DNA from: Morganella psychrotolerans
GTDB taxonomy: Bacteria > Pseudomonadota > Gammaproteobacteria > Enterobacterales > Enterobacteriaceae
DNA: 64,000 nucleotides
Direction: 5' to 3'
Assembly: GCF_001676155.1 (NCBI RefSeq)
Contig: NZ_LZEW01000032.1
Location: 101,726 to 165,725, forward strand
The notes under the pieces were generated by a model. The model made no database searches, was not told the DNA's origin, and saw only the letters and a program-made list of their open reading frames with translations. How positions within the stretch are numbered: the stretch's first letter is position 1; every line of letters begins with the position of its first letter. Made by a program: the position numbers and the translations under genes. This document shows, in pieces, positions 1-8,727 of this stretch.

Positions 1-39
1 GGCGAAGGTTACCGGTTCTGTGGTGATCTCGAAGAGTAA
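1..39 (+). CDS. arcA: ArcA response regulator, C-terminal end only
   Basis: The first twelve codons and a TAA stop read GEGYRFCGDLEE, which matches the extreme C-terminus of the OmpR-family aerobic respiration regulator ArcA (E. coli ends GEGYRFCGDLED). The rest of the gene is left of the window. arcA next to creA agrees with the conserved neighbourhood of this region. Identification rests on only 12 residues but they are distinctive. Confidence 0.85.
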   Translation, partial: GEGYRFCGDLEE

Positions 40-74
40 TCTTCTGCCACAGCAGTAACGTAATATCAGCCTCG

Positions 75-105
75 GTGCCGTGCCACGACACCGGGCTTTG
101 TTACG
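75..105 (+). terminator. stem-loop after arcA
   Basis: An imperfect inverted repeat (CGGTG-C-CG against CG-A-CACCG) followed by GGCTTTG lies 36 bases after the arcA stop. The T-tract is poor, so it may stabilise the 3' end rather than terminate alone. Confidence 0.4.
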
Positions 106-110
106 TCTGC

Positions 111-173
111 TATACCCTTATTCATTCAAAATGCAGGTTCGTTGGCTGCATCCTGAATGACGTTGGGTATATA
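111..173. repeat. Palindromic intergenic repeat, family A, copy 1
   Basis: TATACCC at the left and GGGTATA at the right flank a 63-bp imperfect palindrome whose core reads GCAGGTTCGTTGGCTGC. Near-identical elements occur at 54090-54154 and, inverted, at 56181-56241, and a half copy occurs at 44185-44204. The copy sits between the convergent ends of arcA and creA. Confidence 0.85.
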
Positions 174-187
174 AGTAATGGAATAAA

Positions 188-679
188 TTAGTTATTCCAC
201 GGCATAATCGGTACGGCACTCAGCGCATTCTTTGGTGAGCCGTCAACAACTTTATCTGAGTAGGTCAGATAGACCAGTGCGTGACGTGATTCATCATAGA
301 AACGTACAACCTGTAACTTCTTGAATACGATAGATGTTCTTTTCTGGAAAACAACCTGTCCTTTGTCTTTCTTACCTTTTTTCACTTTATCACTGACCGT
401 GACCGGCCCGACCTGCTGACAGGAAATTGCGGCATCTGAGGTATCTTCAGCCAGCCCCAGCCCGCCTTTAAATCCGCCTGTTTTCGCACGGCTCAGGTAG
501 CAGGTGATATTTTCCACATCCGGGTCATCAAACGCTTCCACCACAATTTTGTGGTCAGGACCAAATATTTTAAACACGGTGTCCACCGAGCCAATTTCTT
601 CGGCATGACTCAAAAAGGATAACGTACTCAATGAAATAGCTGTGATAATACCCAGTAGTGACTTATTCGTCTGATTCAT
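188..679 (-). CDS. creA: CreA family protein
   Basis: 163-residue protein of the CreA family, a small envelope protein of unknown biochemical role that in E. coli lies near creBCD. It begins with a signal peptide of about 26 residues ending SHA-EE, so it should be periplasmic. Two cysteines (in the ITCYLS and ISCQQ segments) and the conserved [12 protein letters not shown] stretch are typical of the family. It converges with arcA and is separated from rob by about 290 bases that carry a palindromic repeat. No creB or creC is seen here, so a link to CreBC control cannot be shown. Confidence 0.9.
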   Translation of the reverse strand: MNQTNKSLLGIITAISLSTLSFLSHAEEIGSVDTVFKIFGPDHKIVVEAFDDPDVENITCYLSRAKTGGFKGGLGLAEDTSDAAISCQQVGPVTVSDKVKKGKKDKGQVVFQKRTSIVFKKLQVVRFYDESRHALVYLTYSDKVVDGSPKNALSAVPIMPWNN

Positions 680-853
680 AATTTTTGATAGTCCGAGAAA
701 ATCATTTGAAAAATGTATGATTTCAAAGATAATTCATATTGCCGTTTTATGATAGTCACAGCACTCTTAAAATATTCTCCGGCCAAAAGTAATAATGAGT
801 AAATGATTATCCCACTGATAATTACTCAGGTTAGAATATTAATCCGTTATATA

Positions 854-934
854 TACTATGAATAATTCGGAATGCATGTAGGGTAGCTGAGCGTAGTCAA
901 CACCCGGGCATTCTGAAGTATGACGAGTATAATT
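854..934. repeat. Palindromic intergenic repeat, family B (ERIC-like ends)
   Basis: TATACT..AATAATTCGGAATGC on the left is an imperfect inverted match to GCATTCTGAAGTATGACGAGTATA on the right. These terminal patterns resemble the ends of ERIC-like elements in Yersinia and Photorhabdus. It lies 30 bases before the rob start, so it is in or next to the rob promoter or leader. A left-half copy is seen at 50003-50035. Confidence 0.6.
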
Positions 935-966
935 TCCTAACGTCATCAATCCAATAAGGGAGATGT

Positions 967-1881
967 ATGGATCAGACCAGCATCATTCGCGATTTACTCC
1001 GTTGGTTAGATGAGCACTTAGATCAGCCACTTTCTCTCGACCACGTTGCAGCGAAGGCAGGCTACTCCAAGTGGCATTTACAACGTATGTTCAAGGATGT
1101 TACCGGCGAAGCTATCGGGGCTTATATCCGCGCCCGTCGCCTGTCACGCGCAGCTATTGCCCTGCGCCTGACCTCACGTCCGATTTTAGATATCGCACTT
1201 CAGTATCGTTTTGACTCACAACAAACGTTCACCCGTGCATTCAAGAAACAGTTTAATAAAACACCCGCGCTGTATCGCCGTCTTGACGAATGGTGCTCTG
1301 ACGGTATTTGTTCTGCTATTTTGCTCAACGATGTCCCTATGCCGGAGTATGAATTTGTCACATTCCCGCCTCGTACTGTTATAGGGATAGAAAATAGCTG
1401 CTCCCATCGTCTGGAAGACTGGGCTACCGCCTGTACACGCATGCGTCAGGAGTTCTGGCTGCGCTATATTTCTGCGACAAAAACGATTCCGGACTATGTT
1501 TACGGGTTGTACAGCACGTCCCGCAATCCGGATAAAGAAGATGAGCAGAGCGTCAGCTATACCACGGCTGTGGATAAAGAGTCTGCCGCATTCACCACAC
1601 AGGAAAATCTTCGTGAGCTGGAGATGCCGGGCGGTGAATATCTCTGCTTTACATTCAACGGCATTCCTTACCGTGGTGCAATGCAGGAGTTTCTCTTCAC
1701 GATTTACGGGCAATGCGTGCCGCGCCTGGGGATCACCCGCCGCAGAGGCTATGATATTGAGCGTTACAAGCTGAGAAAAGATACGGATGTTGTGAATGCA
1801 ACGGATATCGATGAAGCTGATCCGCGTAACCATATTGAAGAGTTTAAATATTATATTCCTGTCAGGCACGATCCGCAGTAA
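967..1881 (+). CDS. rob: AraC/XylS-family transcriptional activator Rob
   Basis: 304 residues (E. coli Rob 289). The N-terminal two-helix-turn-helix AraC domain covers about residues 8-107, with the SKWHLQRMFK first recognition helix and QQTFTRAFKKQF second helix region. The C-terminal half (about 120-300) is the GyrI-like ligand-binding domain that separates Rob from MarA and SoxS. Rob activates efflux, superoxide and organic-solvent resistance genes at marboxes. The ATG follows AAGGGAG at good spacing. Its place between creA and gpmB is the E. coli arrangement. Confidence 0.95.
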   Translation: MDQTSIIRDLLRWLDEHLDQPLSLDHVAAKAGYSKWHLQRMFKDVTGEAIGAYIRARRLSRAAIALRLTSRPILDIALQYRFDSQQTFTRAFKKQFNKTPALYRRLDEWCSDGICSAILLNDVPMPEYEFVTFPPRTVIGIENSCSHRLEDWATACTRMRQEFWLRYISATKTIPDYVYGLYSTSRNPDKEDEQSVSYTTAVDKESAAFTTQENLRELEMPGGEYLCFTFNGIPYRGAMQEFLFTIYGQCVPRLGITRRRGYDIERYKLRKDTDVVNATDIDEADPRNHIEEFKYYIPVRHDPQ

Positions 1882-1905
1882 TTGCCCCCTGACTCCGCTG
1901 AACAC

Positions 1906-1945
1906 ATGCCGCCCCGGGCGGTATCTGTTCCTCCGGGAGCGGCAT
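1906..1945. terminator. Bidirectional stem-loop between rob and gpmB
   Basis: ATGCCGC..CCCGG pairs with CCGGGA..GCGGCAT around a 14-base loop, in the short gap between the convergent rob and gpmB genes. No strong T-tract follows on either strand. Confidence 0.5.
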
Positions 1946-1965
1946 CAGTTATATTATCTGTCTGT

Positions 1966-2613
1966 TCAGCGTTGCACTTCATCCAGTGCCGGAAGGGTAA
2001 GATGCGTGGTATCCCCCGCAGTTTCCACCACCCAGCCATCTGCCAGCCACGGGCTTTCCTGGTATTCCAGTACAGACAATGAACAGTTGCGCAGACGCAG
2101 ACGACGCTCCGCGTAAGGTGCCAGCCCCATCACCGAGCCAATCAGACAACCCAGCGCTATACCGTGACTGACCAGCAGAACCCGGCTGCCTTCCGGCAGT
2201 TCAAGGGTGCTTTCCAGAGCAGCACGCATCCGGCTTTCCAGCTCAGTGAGAGATTCTCCCTGAGGAATACGTCCTTCTTCTGCGCCGTTGAGCAGGCTCT
2301 GACGCCAGCCCTCTTCTTCAGCGTTCAGGGTATGGATCTGACGTTTTTCCAGAATCCCCATATTCAGCTCACGCAGACGTGGATCTGCAATCACATCACA
2401 GCCGCAGGCATCTGCTATCAGTTGCGCAGTCTGTTGTGTGCGACCCAGATCACTGGCGATAATATGCGTGATCCCTTCATTTTTCAGACGCGCGGCAACC
2501 TGACCGGCCTGATCAATACCACTTTGCGTTAACGGGCTGTCGGAATGCCCCTGGATACGGCGCTGAACATTCCATTCGGTTTCACCGTGACGGACAAGAA
2601 ATACCTGTGTCAT
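1966..2613 (-). CDS. gpmB: Phosphoglycerate mutase-like protein GpmB
   Basis: 215 residues from the ATG at 2613, the same length as E. coli GpmB (YtjC). The histidine phosphatase signature LVRHGETEWN is at the N-terminus (catalytic His about residue 9), and the second catalytic histidine is in LLVSHGIALG. An in-frame start 69 bases further upstream was not chosen because family members begin just before the RHG motif. It is a cofactor-dependent mutase homologue whose exact substrate in vivo is uncertain. It is divergent from yjjX. Confidence 0.93.
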   Translation of the reverse strand: MTQVFLVRHGETEWNVQRRIQGHSDSPLTQSGIDQAGQVAARLKNEGITHIIASDLGRTQQTAQLIADACGCDVIADPRLRELNMGILEKRQIHTLNAEEEGWRQSLLNGAEEGRIPQGESLTELESRMRAALESTLELPEGSRVLLVSHGIALGCLIGSVMGLAPYAERRLRLRNCSLSVLEYQESPWLADGWVVETAGDTTHLTLPALDEVQR

Positions 2614-2816
2614 AACTATCAATCTCTGCTCTTGCTGTGTGGAAGTCTGATTACCCCGATACCATACCGTAAAAGTATTCACAGGATCACGCTTTATCCC
2701 GCAAACAGATCGTCCCGGCGGTGCCGCCCGCCATGCGGGGGGTAAAAAATACTGCGGAAAGCCGCCAATATTCGCTATACTGCGCCAAACAAAATAACGT
2801 GGGTAGTTTAATTATC

Positions 2817-3356
2817 ATGTTTCATATTATCGCAGCGACGACTAACCCGGCTAAAATTCAGGCAATTCGTGCCGCTTTTGAAGTGGTTTTAGGGAACGGA
2901 AATTTTGATATTGAAGATGTGAATGTGGACAGCAGTGTGCCACAGCAACCCATCGGGAATACCGAAACCCGTACCGGAGCCCGTCAGCGTGTAAATGCTG
3001 CCCGCCAGGTAAGACCGGAAGCAGATTTCTGGGTCGGCGTTGAAGCCGGTATTGACGGCGATATGACCTTTGCCTGGATTGTCATTGAACACCAGCAATT
3101 GCGGGGCGAATCCCGTTCAGCCAGCCTGATGCTGCCGGAGAAAATTCTGGCGGGGATCCGCGAAGGCCGTGAACTGGGCGATGAAATGGCGGATCTGACC
3201 GGCGTGGAAGATATTAAACAAAAAGGCGGCGCGATTGGTTTCTTCACCGGCGGCGCACTTACCCGCACCAGCGTGTATGAGCAGGCAACCATCCTGGCTC
3301 TCGTCCCTATCCAGCACGAAATCTACAAATCACTGAATACCAAAGAAGAAAGATAA
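2817..3356 (+). CDS. yjjX: Inosine/xanthosine triphosphatase YjjX
   Basis: 179 residues from the ATG at 2817 (E. coli YjjX about 170). The start [17 protein letters not shown] is the family's N-terminal nucleotide-binding segment. The enzyme hydrolyses non-canonical nucleotides such as ITP and XTP to keep them out of nucleic acids. A longer in-frame start at 2721 would add 32 residues with no family match and is rejected. It converges with trpR, as in E. coli. Confidence 0.93.
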   Translation: MFHIIAATTNPAKIQAIRAAFEVVLGNGNFDIEDVNVDSSVPQQPIGNTETRTGARQRVNAARQVRPEADFWVGVEAGIDGDMTFAWIVIEHQQLRGESRSASLMLPEKILAGIREGRELGDEMADLTGVEDIKQKGGAIGFFTGGALTRTSVYEQATILALVPIQHEIYKSLNTKEER

Positions 3357-3358
3357 AA

Positions 3359-3396
3359 AAACCGGACCGGCGACAACCGGCCCGGCGACTTTTTCA
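3359..3396 (+). terminator. Terminator after yjjX
   Basis: CCGGACCGG and CCGGCCCGG form a GC-rich stem with one mismatch, followed by CGACTTTTT, directly after the yjjX stop. Confidence 0.65.
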
Positions 3397-3422
3397 CACC
3401 TTTGACTTTTTTCACACCTTTA
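3390..3422. repeat. Short tandem repeat
   Basis: TTTTTCACACCTTTGAC is followed at once by TTTTTTCACACCTTT, a near-perfect 15-17 bp tandem duplication between the yjjX terminator and the trpR 3' end. No function is evident. The remaining 160 bases up to trpR hold no convincing gene. Confidence 0.7.
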
Positions 3423-3583
3423 TAACAGTTGTGCAAGCTACTCTTCCTGTGCCAGCCCTTGTCCCCGATACGGGACACCGGCCCAATACGCGATTTCACC
3501 TTCACGCTGACTTATCTCAAAATTGCTGTTTGCATCGTTCAAGATCCCGACGCACTACCGGCGGGAGAATAAAAGATGATTGC

Positions 3584-3907
3584 TCACCCTTTTTTTGTCA
3601 TCAGTTCCTGTTCCAGCCAGGCTTTAACTGTTTCCGGTGCATATTTCAGGCTGTTGGAGCCGCGGGTGATAGTGGCAATCCCCACACCTAATTCATTTTT
3701 CAGCTCGCGCTGGCTCATTTTACCGCGCAGCAGTTCTTCCACAATACGGACGCGGGTGCCGAGAGCGGTGCGTTCATCTGGCGTAAAAAGAAGCTGAAAA
3801 ATATGGGATTCAATATCCTGCGAATATGCGTTACCCAATAACCGGACAAAGCGCTGCCAGTCACTGTTCTCGTCGGACGCGCTGTCCTGAAGGTGAACCG
3901 CTGTCAT
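3584..3907 (-). CDS. trpR: Trp operon repressor TrpR
   Basis: 107 residues, the usual TrpR length. The helix-turn-helix region reads [20 protein letters not shown] and the upstream helix [14 protein letters not shown] is typical. The protein binds tryptophan and represses trp, aroH, mtr and its own gene. A trp-operator-like sequence sits 33 bases before the start. It is transcribed in the same direction as slt, with a separate promoter in the slt-trpR gap. Confidence 0.95.
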   Translation of the reverse strand: MTAVHLQDSASDENSDWQRFVRLLGNAYSQDIESHIFQLLFTPDERTALGTRVRIVEELLRGKMSQRELKNELGVGIATITRGSNSLKYAPETVKAWLEQELMTKKG

Positions 3908-3939
3908 GTGTTACCCCATATTGACCGGGAGTACAAAAT

Positions 3940-3958
3940 ATACTCATTAACTAGTACA
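3940..3958. promoter_or_regulatory. trp operator (TrpR autoregulation)
   Basis: TACTCATTAACTAGTACA closely matches the trp operator core (CTAGTTAACTAG symmetry, flanked by GTAC) just upstream of trpR. It predicts autorepression as in E. coli. Confidence 0.75.
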
Positions 3959-3972
3959 GACAGGATAACACA

Positions 3973-4006
3973 TGCCCGGTACAACTGTCTCCTGCTGTAC
4001 CGGGCA
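3973..4006. terminator. 11-bp-stem hairpin after slt
   Basis: TGCCCGGTACA and TGTACCGGGCA form a perfect inverted repeat with a 12-base loop, just past the slt stop. No T-tract follows on the slt strand, so it may protect the 3' end. It also overlaps the region from which trpR must be transcribed. Confidence 0.55.
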
Positions 4007-4015
4007 GAAAAACGA

Positions 4016-5941
4016 TCAATAACGCATTGATTTTTCAGAAGGTGTAAGAACATCCGCAGGTGTCTGACCTTTCAGGAAGTTTTGATAAAAAATATCAAAT
4101 GCCAGCACATTTTTCACATAACCCCGGGTTTCTGCAAACGGGATAGTCTCCACAAATGCCACCGCATCCAGTCGTCCGCCACTGTTACTCAGCCAGCGGT
4201 TAACTCTGGACGGACCCGCGTTATAGGCGGCACTCGCCAGGATCCGGTTCTGACCAAACTGGCTGTAGACACTGTCCAGATATGCTGTACCAATCTCGAT
4301 ATTTTTACGCGGGTTTACCAACTGGCTGGTATTGCTGTAATCGGTAATTCCGCTCTGTTTTACTGTATGGCTTGCTGTTGCCGGCATCAGTTGCATCAGA
4401 CCCGTCGCGCCGACCGGTGAACGCGCCTGCGGGTTCCAGGCACTTTCCTGACGCGCTATTGCCATCGCGTAACTTTTGGTGATGCTTTTATTCTGAGTGA
4501 ATTCATCAAACTCACTCAGCCACGCCAGCGGAAAACGTTCTTCCAGATGATCCCACAGCTTGCCGTTAATTGTTGCCAGAACACTCAGATCCGCCCAGCC
4601 CTGTTCGAGCGCATAACGCGCCAGCTGAGCTTTACGCGCAGGTGGCTGGCTATCCACCAGATTCAGCCATTCAGTACGCGCCTGCCCTTCCAGCTGCCAG
4701 TACAGCAACTCACTGACGCGCCGCACTTCCGCCTGGTTGTTGATGGTGTAGTCTGGTTTATCTGCGGCATTAATCAGCATGACATAAGGTTTGCCCAGAT
4801 GCTGAGCCGCCACCATCGGATAGAAACCGCGCCCTTGTGTGATTTTCTCCAGGATGGCATCTGCGGCTGCTTTATTTCCGCCTTTTTCCAGCAGAATAGC
4901 ACGCCAGTATTGCCACTCTTCTTTTTGCTGAGCCTCCGCCGGTAACCGGGTCAGCCAGCGGTCTAAATCACGATCATCGGCATTTCCCAGTGCCAGACGC
5001 ACCCGGCGCTCACGCAATGTGACAGAATCCGTCTCCTGAATAACATCATCACGCCACGCCGCCTGTTCTGTTGTTGCATCGCCCATGTATTGCCACGCGA
5101 TCGCATCTTTCAGTTGCTGACGCTCACTGTCATTCATTTTCTGGGCGCGTGCCACACCGCTCAGATTCATACGGGCTGCATCAGGTGATTTGCGGGCATA
5201 GGCCGAAAAAGCAGAGATAGTTGCCTGGCGCGTAAAATCAGTCGGGTTGATTTGTGCAAACGTCACAACAGACGCAGGATTTTTTTGCAGATCAATCAAT
5301 CCGTTACTGATAGTCTGATATTTCGGTGGTAATCGTTTTGCCAGATAACTGACCATGGACGTATTGCCGGACTTCAGTGCCAGGCTGATACGCTCAAGCA
5401 CCCGTTCCGGTGTCAGCCCGCCGGTCTGCTCCCAGACATCAAATAATTTGTCGCAGTTTGCCGGCAGAGAGTTACCGGACAGCCAGACAGATTTTGCTCC
5501 GTCCAGCGCAACCTGCCGGTTACCGGTCTGCCAGTTCGCATAATAATAATCACACTTCGCGCCGACCGGCTTCGGCACCGTGGTGCTGAAACTGACCAGC
5601 CCCTGCCAGTCATTACGTTTCGCCAGCTCGCTGATAAATTTATTTTTCAGGCTTGCCGCAGAGGGCAGATTAGGATGAGTCGCTGTAAATGCATTGACCT
5701 GATTGCTGGTCAGCAGGCTCATATCCTGTGTCAGTTCGCGGTATTCCAGATACGGATAAAGCGGATACTCTTTCAGCATCGGCATCAGGCGTTCAACCTC
5801 TGCCATATCATTGGTATCCCAGGCGGTCTTGACAGCCTGATAGCGTATGCGCTGTTCACCCAGCGAGTCCGCGAATGCCGGTACTGAAAACATCAGCACA
5901 CCAAGGGCTGCCACGCCCGGCCATACACTTTTCCTCGTCAT
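4016..5941 (-). CDS. slt: Soluble lytic murein transglycosylase Slt70
   Basis: 641 residues, near the 645 of E. coli Slt. A signal peptide (about 24 residues, ending AFA-DS) directs it to the periplasm. Residues about 30-450 are the alpha-helical superhelical ring domain. The C-terminal lysozyme-like domain contains ARQESAWNP with the catalytic Glu at about 499, followed by GATGLMQLMPATA and the AAYNAGP motif. It cleaves peptidoglycan glycan strands to 1,6-anhydromuropeptides. It is followed on the same strand by trpR. Confidence 0.97.
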   Translation of the reverse strand: MTRKSVWPGVAALGVLMFSVPAFADSLGEQRIRYQAVKTAWDTNDMAEVERLMPMLKEYPLYPYLEYRELTQDMSLLTSNQVNAFTATHPNLPSAASLKNKFISELAKRNDWQGLVSFSTTVPKPVGAKCDYYYANWQTGNRQVALDGAKSVWLSGNSLPANCDKLFDVWEQTGGLTPERVLERISLALKSGNTSMVSYLAKRLPPKYQTISNGLIDLQKNPASVVTFAQINPTDFTRQATISAFSAYARKSPDAARMNLSGVARAQKMNDSERQQLKDAIAWQYMGDATTEQAAWRDDVIQETDSVTLRERRVRLALGNADDRDLDRWLTRLPAEAQQKEEWQYWRAILLEKGGNKAAADAILEKITQGRGFYPMVAAQHLGKPYVMLINAADKPDYTINNQAEVRRVSELLYWQLEGQARTEWLNLVDSQPPARKAQLARYALEQGWADLSVLATINGKLWDHLEERFPLAWLSEFDEFTQNKSITKSYAMAIARQESAWNPQARSPVGATGLMQLMPATASHTVKQSGITDYSNTSQLVNPRKNIEIGTAYLDSVYSQFGQNRILASAAYNAGPSRVNRWLSNSGGRLDAVAFVETIPFAETRGYVKNVLAFDIFYQNFLKGQTPADVLTPSEKSMRY

Positions 5942-6227
5942 CTTCCCGTCTCCTTAATTACCGGTTACCTGCTCAGGCATTCTCTCAGCCGTTTGACCAT
6001 AAAAAATACAGTAAGTGCAGGGAATGTATTAAATAAATAATACCTTGCTGCCGAATAATATTACACAGGTGCGTAATTTTAGTTATCAGAAACAGAAAAC
6101 AAACACGAAATGATAAAAAAACCGAAACCAGGAGTTGTATGTTCATTTACCCGACGGTTACAGAATATACTTCTGATTATTCTTATTATGCATTCTCGTT
6201 ATGATAAAAAATGGTATATTATCTCTA

Positions 6228-6423
6228 TGGCAGCGTGATCATCTGGCACAGAGACTGTTTTTGATATATAGTAGGAATAATTCCTAACGTCACATATGTT
6301 AAATAATTTCGGATATGGGTAATCGACCGGGTCATTGCGCCGGTAACCGGTGTCCAAAATACTACCTATAAAACTATATAAATCGTGAACATACTTAGAC
6401 GACTCCGGTCGTCTTTTTTTTTT
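6228..6423 (+). ncRNA. Candidate small RNA in the slt-ettA gap
   Basis: A textbook intrinsic terminator (6397-6423) lies 168 bases before ettA with no coding gene feeding into it. A possible -10 (TATATT at 6215-6220, with a weak -35 about 16 bases upstream) would give a transcript of about 195 nt. Within it GCCGGTAACCGGTG is locally palindromic. The start is inferred, and an alternative is premature termination of an ettA leader. Confidence 0.4.
6397..6423 (+). terminator. Intrinsic terminator upstream of ettA
   Basis: AGACGAC and GTCGTCT form a perfect 7-bp stem around a TCCG tetraloop, followed by about nine T. It points toward ettA and therefore ends some transcript initiated in the slt-ettA gap. 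Confidence 0.9.
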
Positions 6424-6590
6424 ACGGTAAACGCGGGATCGTCACAGCGTGACCTGAATAACACTGACTGACGATGAGAAGTACACCGAACCATGCTAAA
6501 ATCCCGCCTCAGAAATCATAATGCCCCACAGATGCCCTATATATCATAAACTATTAAATAATTTACTTATTTTTCAAAAAGGTATACACA

Positions 6591-8258
6591 TTGGCTCAAT
6601 ACGTCTATTCGATGCACCGCGTCGGCAAAATCGTGCCACCGAAGCGTCATATACTGAAAAATATTTCACTGAGTTTCTTCCCCGGTGCAAAAATTGGTGT
6701 TCTCGGCCTGAACGGTGCCGGTAAATCAACTCTGCTGCGCATCATGGCCGGTGTCGATACCGACATTGAGGGCGAAGCCCGCCCGCAGCCGGGACTGAAA
6801 ATCGGTTACCTGCCGCAGGAACCGAAACTGAATCTTGAACATACTGTCCGTGAAGCAGTTGAAGAAGCGGTCGGAGAAGTAAAACATGCGCTGACCCGTC
6901 TGGATGAAGTGTACGCCCTGTATGCAGATCCTGATGCGGATTTCGACAAGCTTGCCAAAGAGCAGGGTGAGCTGGAAGCCATTATTCAGTCACATGATGG
7001 TCATAACCTGGATAACCAGCTGGAACGTGCGGCAGATGCCCTGCGTTTAGCGCCATGGGACTCCAAAATTGCCAATCTGTCCGGGGGTGAACGCCGCCGT
7101 GTGGCAATCTGCCGTCTGCTGCTGGAAAAACCGGACATGCTGCTGCTGGATGAACCGACTAACCACCTGGATGCTGAATCTGTTGGTTGGCTGGAGCGCT
7201 TCCTGCATGACTATGAAGGTACTGTCGTGGCGATTACCCATGACCGTTACTTCCTGGATAATGTCGCAGGCTGGATCCTGGAACTGGACCGCGGTGAAGG
7301 TATTCCGTGGGAAGGTAACTACTCCAGTTGGCTGGAGCAGAAAGATGCGCGCCTGGCACAGGAAGCTTCATCTGAGGCTGCCCGCCGTAAATCTATCGAG
7401 AAAGAGCTGGAGTGGATCCGTCAAAATCCGAAAGGCCGTCAGTCCAAAGGTAAGGCGCGTCTGGCCCGCTTTGATGAACTGAACAGTGTCGAATACCAGA
7501 AACGCAACGAGACTAACGAACTCTTTATTCCGCCTGGTCCGCGTCTGGGTGACAAAGTGCTGGAAGTGGAAAATCTGAGTAAATCTTACGATGACCGCAC
7601 CCTGATCGATAACCTGAGTTTCTCTCTGCCGAAAGGTGCGATTGTCGGGATTATCGGACCAAACGGCGCGGGTAAATCGACGCTGTTCCGCATGATAAGC
7701 GGTCAGGAACAACCGGATTCCGGCACTATCTCACTGGGTGATACTGTGACTATCGCGTCTGTCGATCAGTTCCGTGATTCCATGGATGATAAGAAAACCG
7801 TCTGGGAAGAAGTATCCGGCGGGCAGGATATCATGCGTGTCGGCACAACGGAGATCCCGAGCCGTGCCTACGTCGGACGCTTTAACTTCAAGGGTGTTGA
7901 CCAGGGCAAACGCGTGGGTGAGTTATCCGGCGGTGAACGTGGTCGTCTGCATCTGGCGAAGCTGTTGCAGGTCGGCGGAAACATGTTGCTGCTCGATGAA
8001 CCAACCAATGACCTGGATATCGAAACCCTGCGGGCGCTGGAAAATGCCCTGCTGGAGTTCCCGGGCTGCGCCATGGTTATTTCCCATGACCGTTGGTTCC
8101 TTGACCGTATCGCCACTCACATCATCGATTATCAGGATGAAGGAAAAGTGGAATTCTTTGAAGGTAACTTCAGCGAATACGAAGACTACAAAAAACGGAC
8201 ACTCGGCGAAGCCGCACTTCAGCCACACCGGATGAAGTACAAGCGTATGACCAAGTAA
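6591..8258 (+). CDS. ettA: Energy-dependent translational throttle protein EttA (ABC-F)
   Basis: 555 residues, close to E. coli EttA throughout. Two ABC domains without membrane segments: Walker A GLNGAGKST and GPNGAGKST, signatures LSGGERRRV and LSGGERGRL, and Walker B LLLDEPTNHLD and LLLDEPTNDLD. The linker between domains is Lys/Arg-rich (KGRQSKGKARLARFDE). EttA binds the ribosomal E site and gates the first elongation steps according to the ATP/ADP ratio. The start is a TTG at 6591, chosen because MAQYVYSMHRVGK aligns with the E. coli N-terminus. The ribosome site (AAAAAGG) is modest. Confidence 0.97.
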   Translation: MAQYVYSMHRVGKIVPPKRHILKNISLSFFPGAKIGVLGLNGAGKSTLLRIMAGVDTDIEGEARPQPGLKIGYLPQEPKLNLEHTVREAVEEAVGEVKHALTRLDEVYALYADPDADFDKLAKEQGELEAIIQSHDGHNLDNQLERAADALRLAPWDSKIANLSGGERRRVAICRLLLEKPDMLLLDEPTNHLDAESVGWLERFLHDYEGTVVAITHDRYFLDNVAGWILELDRGEGIPWEGNYSSWLEQKDARLAQEASSEAARRKSIEKELEWIRQNPKGRQSKGKARLARFDELNSVEYQKRNETNELFIPPGPRLGDKVLEVENLSKSYDDRTLIDNLSFSLPKGAIVGIIGPNGAGKSTLFRMISGQEQPDSGTISLGDTVTIASVDQFRDSMDDKKTVWEEVSGGQDIMRVGTTEIPSRAYVGRFNFKGVDQGKRVGELSGGERGRLHLAKLLQVGGNMLLLDEPTNDLDIETLRALENALLEFPGCAMVISHDRWFLDRIATHIIDYQDEGKVEFFEGNFSEYEDYKKRTLGEAALQPHRMKYKRMTK

Positions 8259-8273
8259 CGGGATGTTCTCAGA

Positions 8274-8307
8274 AAAGCCGTACCATGAAAATGGCGCGGC
8301 TTTTTTA
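8274..8307 (+). terminator. Terminator after ettA
   Basis: AAAAGCCG..CCAT with a GAAA loop pairs with ATGG..CGGCTTTTTT, 16 bases after the ettA stop. Confidence 0.85.
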
Positions 8308-8727
8308 TGTATGGATAAAAAACAGAAACTGCGGAAGAAACTGCATATCTGATGCGGTCACCTGATAATGCACAGTGCTTAATAAATTGAGATTACGGCG
8401 TGCCGGTATCACTATTGAAAATGCCGCGCAGTAAAAATTGCGCGGCATCGGGGTTGGATAATTTAAAGATGTTTACTACTTTGTAACGGGTATTACGTTA
8501 AACCTGATATTCATGGTGCAAAAAAAGCTGATTCACTAACTACTTAACACTTACGTTTACCGCTTTCTACAACATTCAGCGCGTGATAATTCAACTGCGT
8601 CGCGCAATCAGTAAAGGGATCCTTTACTCTTCATCTTTCCTCCCTTTGTGACCCTGAATTCTGTCGGACGATGTGTTTTGTCCTTATGATTTCAGTATAG
8701 ACGGGGAAAAAAAATCCTGCACGAAAA
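8308..8727. other. Gene-poor convergent gap between ettA and nadR
   Basis: About 420 bases without a gene longer than a few codons. On the minus strand it shows a TATACT -10-like box (about 8694-8699), a GGGAGG ribosome-site-like sequence and an eight-codon reading frame (MKSKGSLY, 8621-8647). These overlap a palindrome at 8610-8628, and a T8 tract follows at about 8521-8528. This could be a leader-peptide-like small RNA, but nothing known is recognised. Confidence 0.35.
8610..8628. repeat. Perfect 8-bp inverted repeat
   Basis: AGTAAAGG, GAT, CCTTTACT. Operator-like or RNA-hairpin-like symmetry in the ettA-nadR gap, overlapping the short minus-strand reading frame. Confidence 0.6.

Larger units (their letters stand above)
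5942..6590. other. 649-base divergent region between slt and ettA
   Basis: AT-rich region holding the slt promoter, a strong intrinsic terminator on the plus strand at 6397-6423 with a possible short transcript before it, and the ettA promoter downstream of that terminator. No protein-coding gene is supported. Confidence 0.7.

Noticed and set aside
1216..1905. 229-codon reading frame on the minus strand inside rob
   Set aside because: Fully antisense to rob, which has clear AraC and GyrI-like domains. The antisense product has no recognisable family.
3323..3691. Overlapping small frames between yjjX and trpR
   Set aside because: Low-complexity translations with no ribosome site, overlapping the yjjX terminator and the trpR 3' end.
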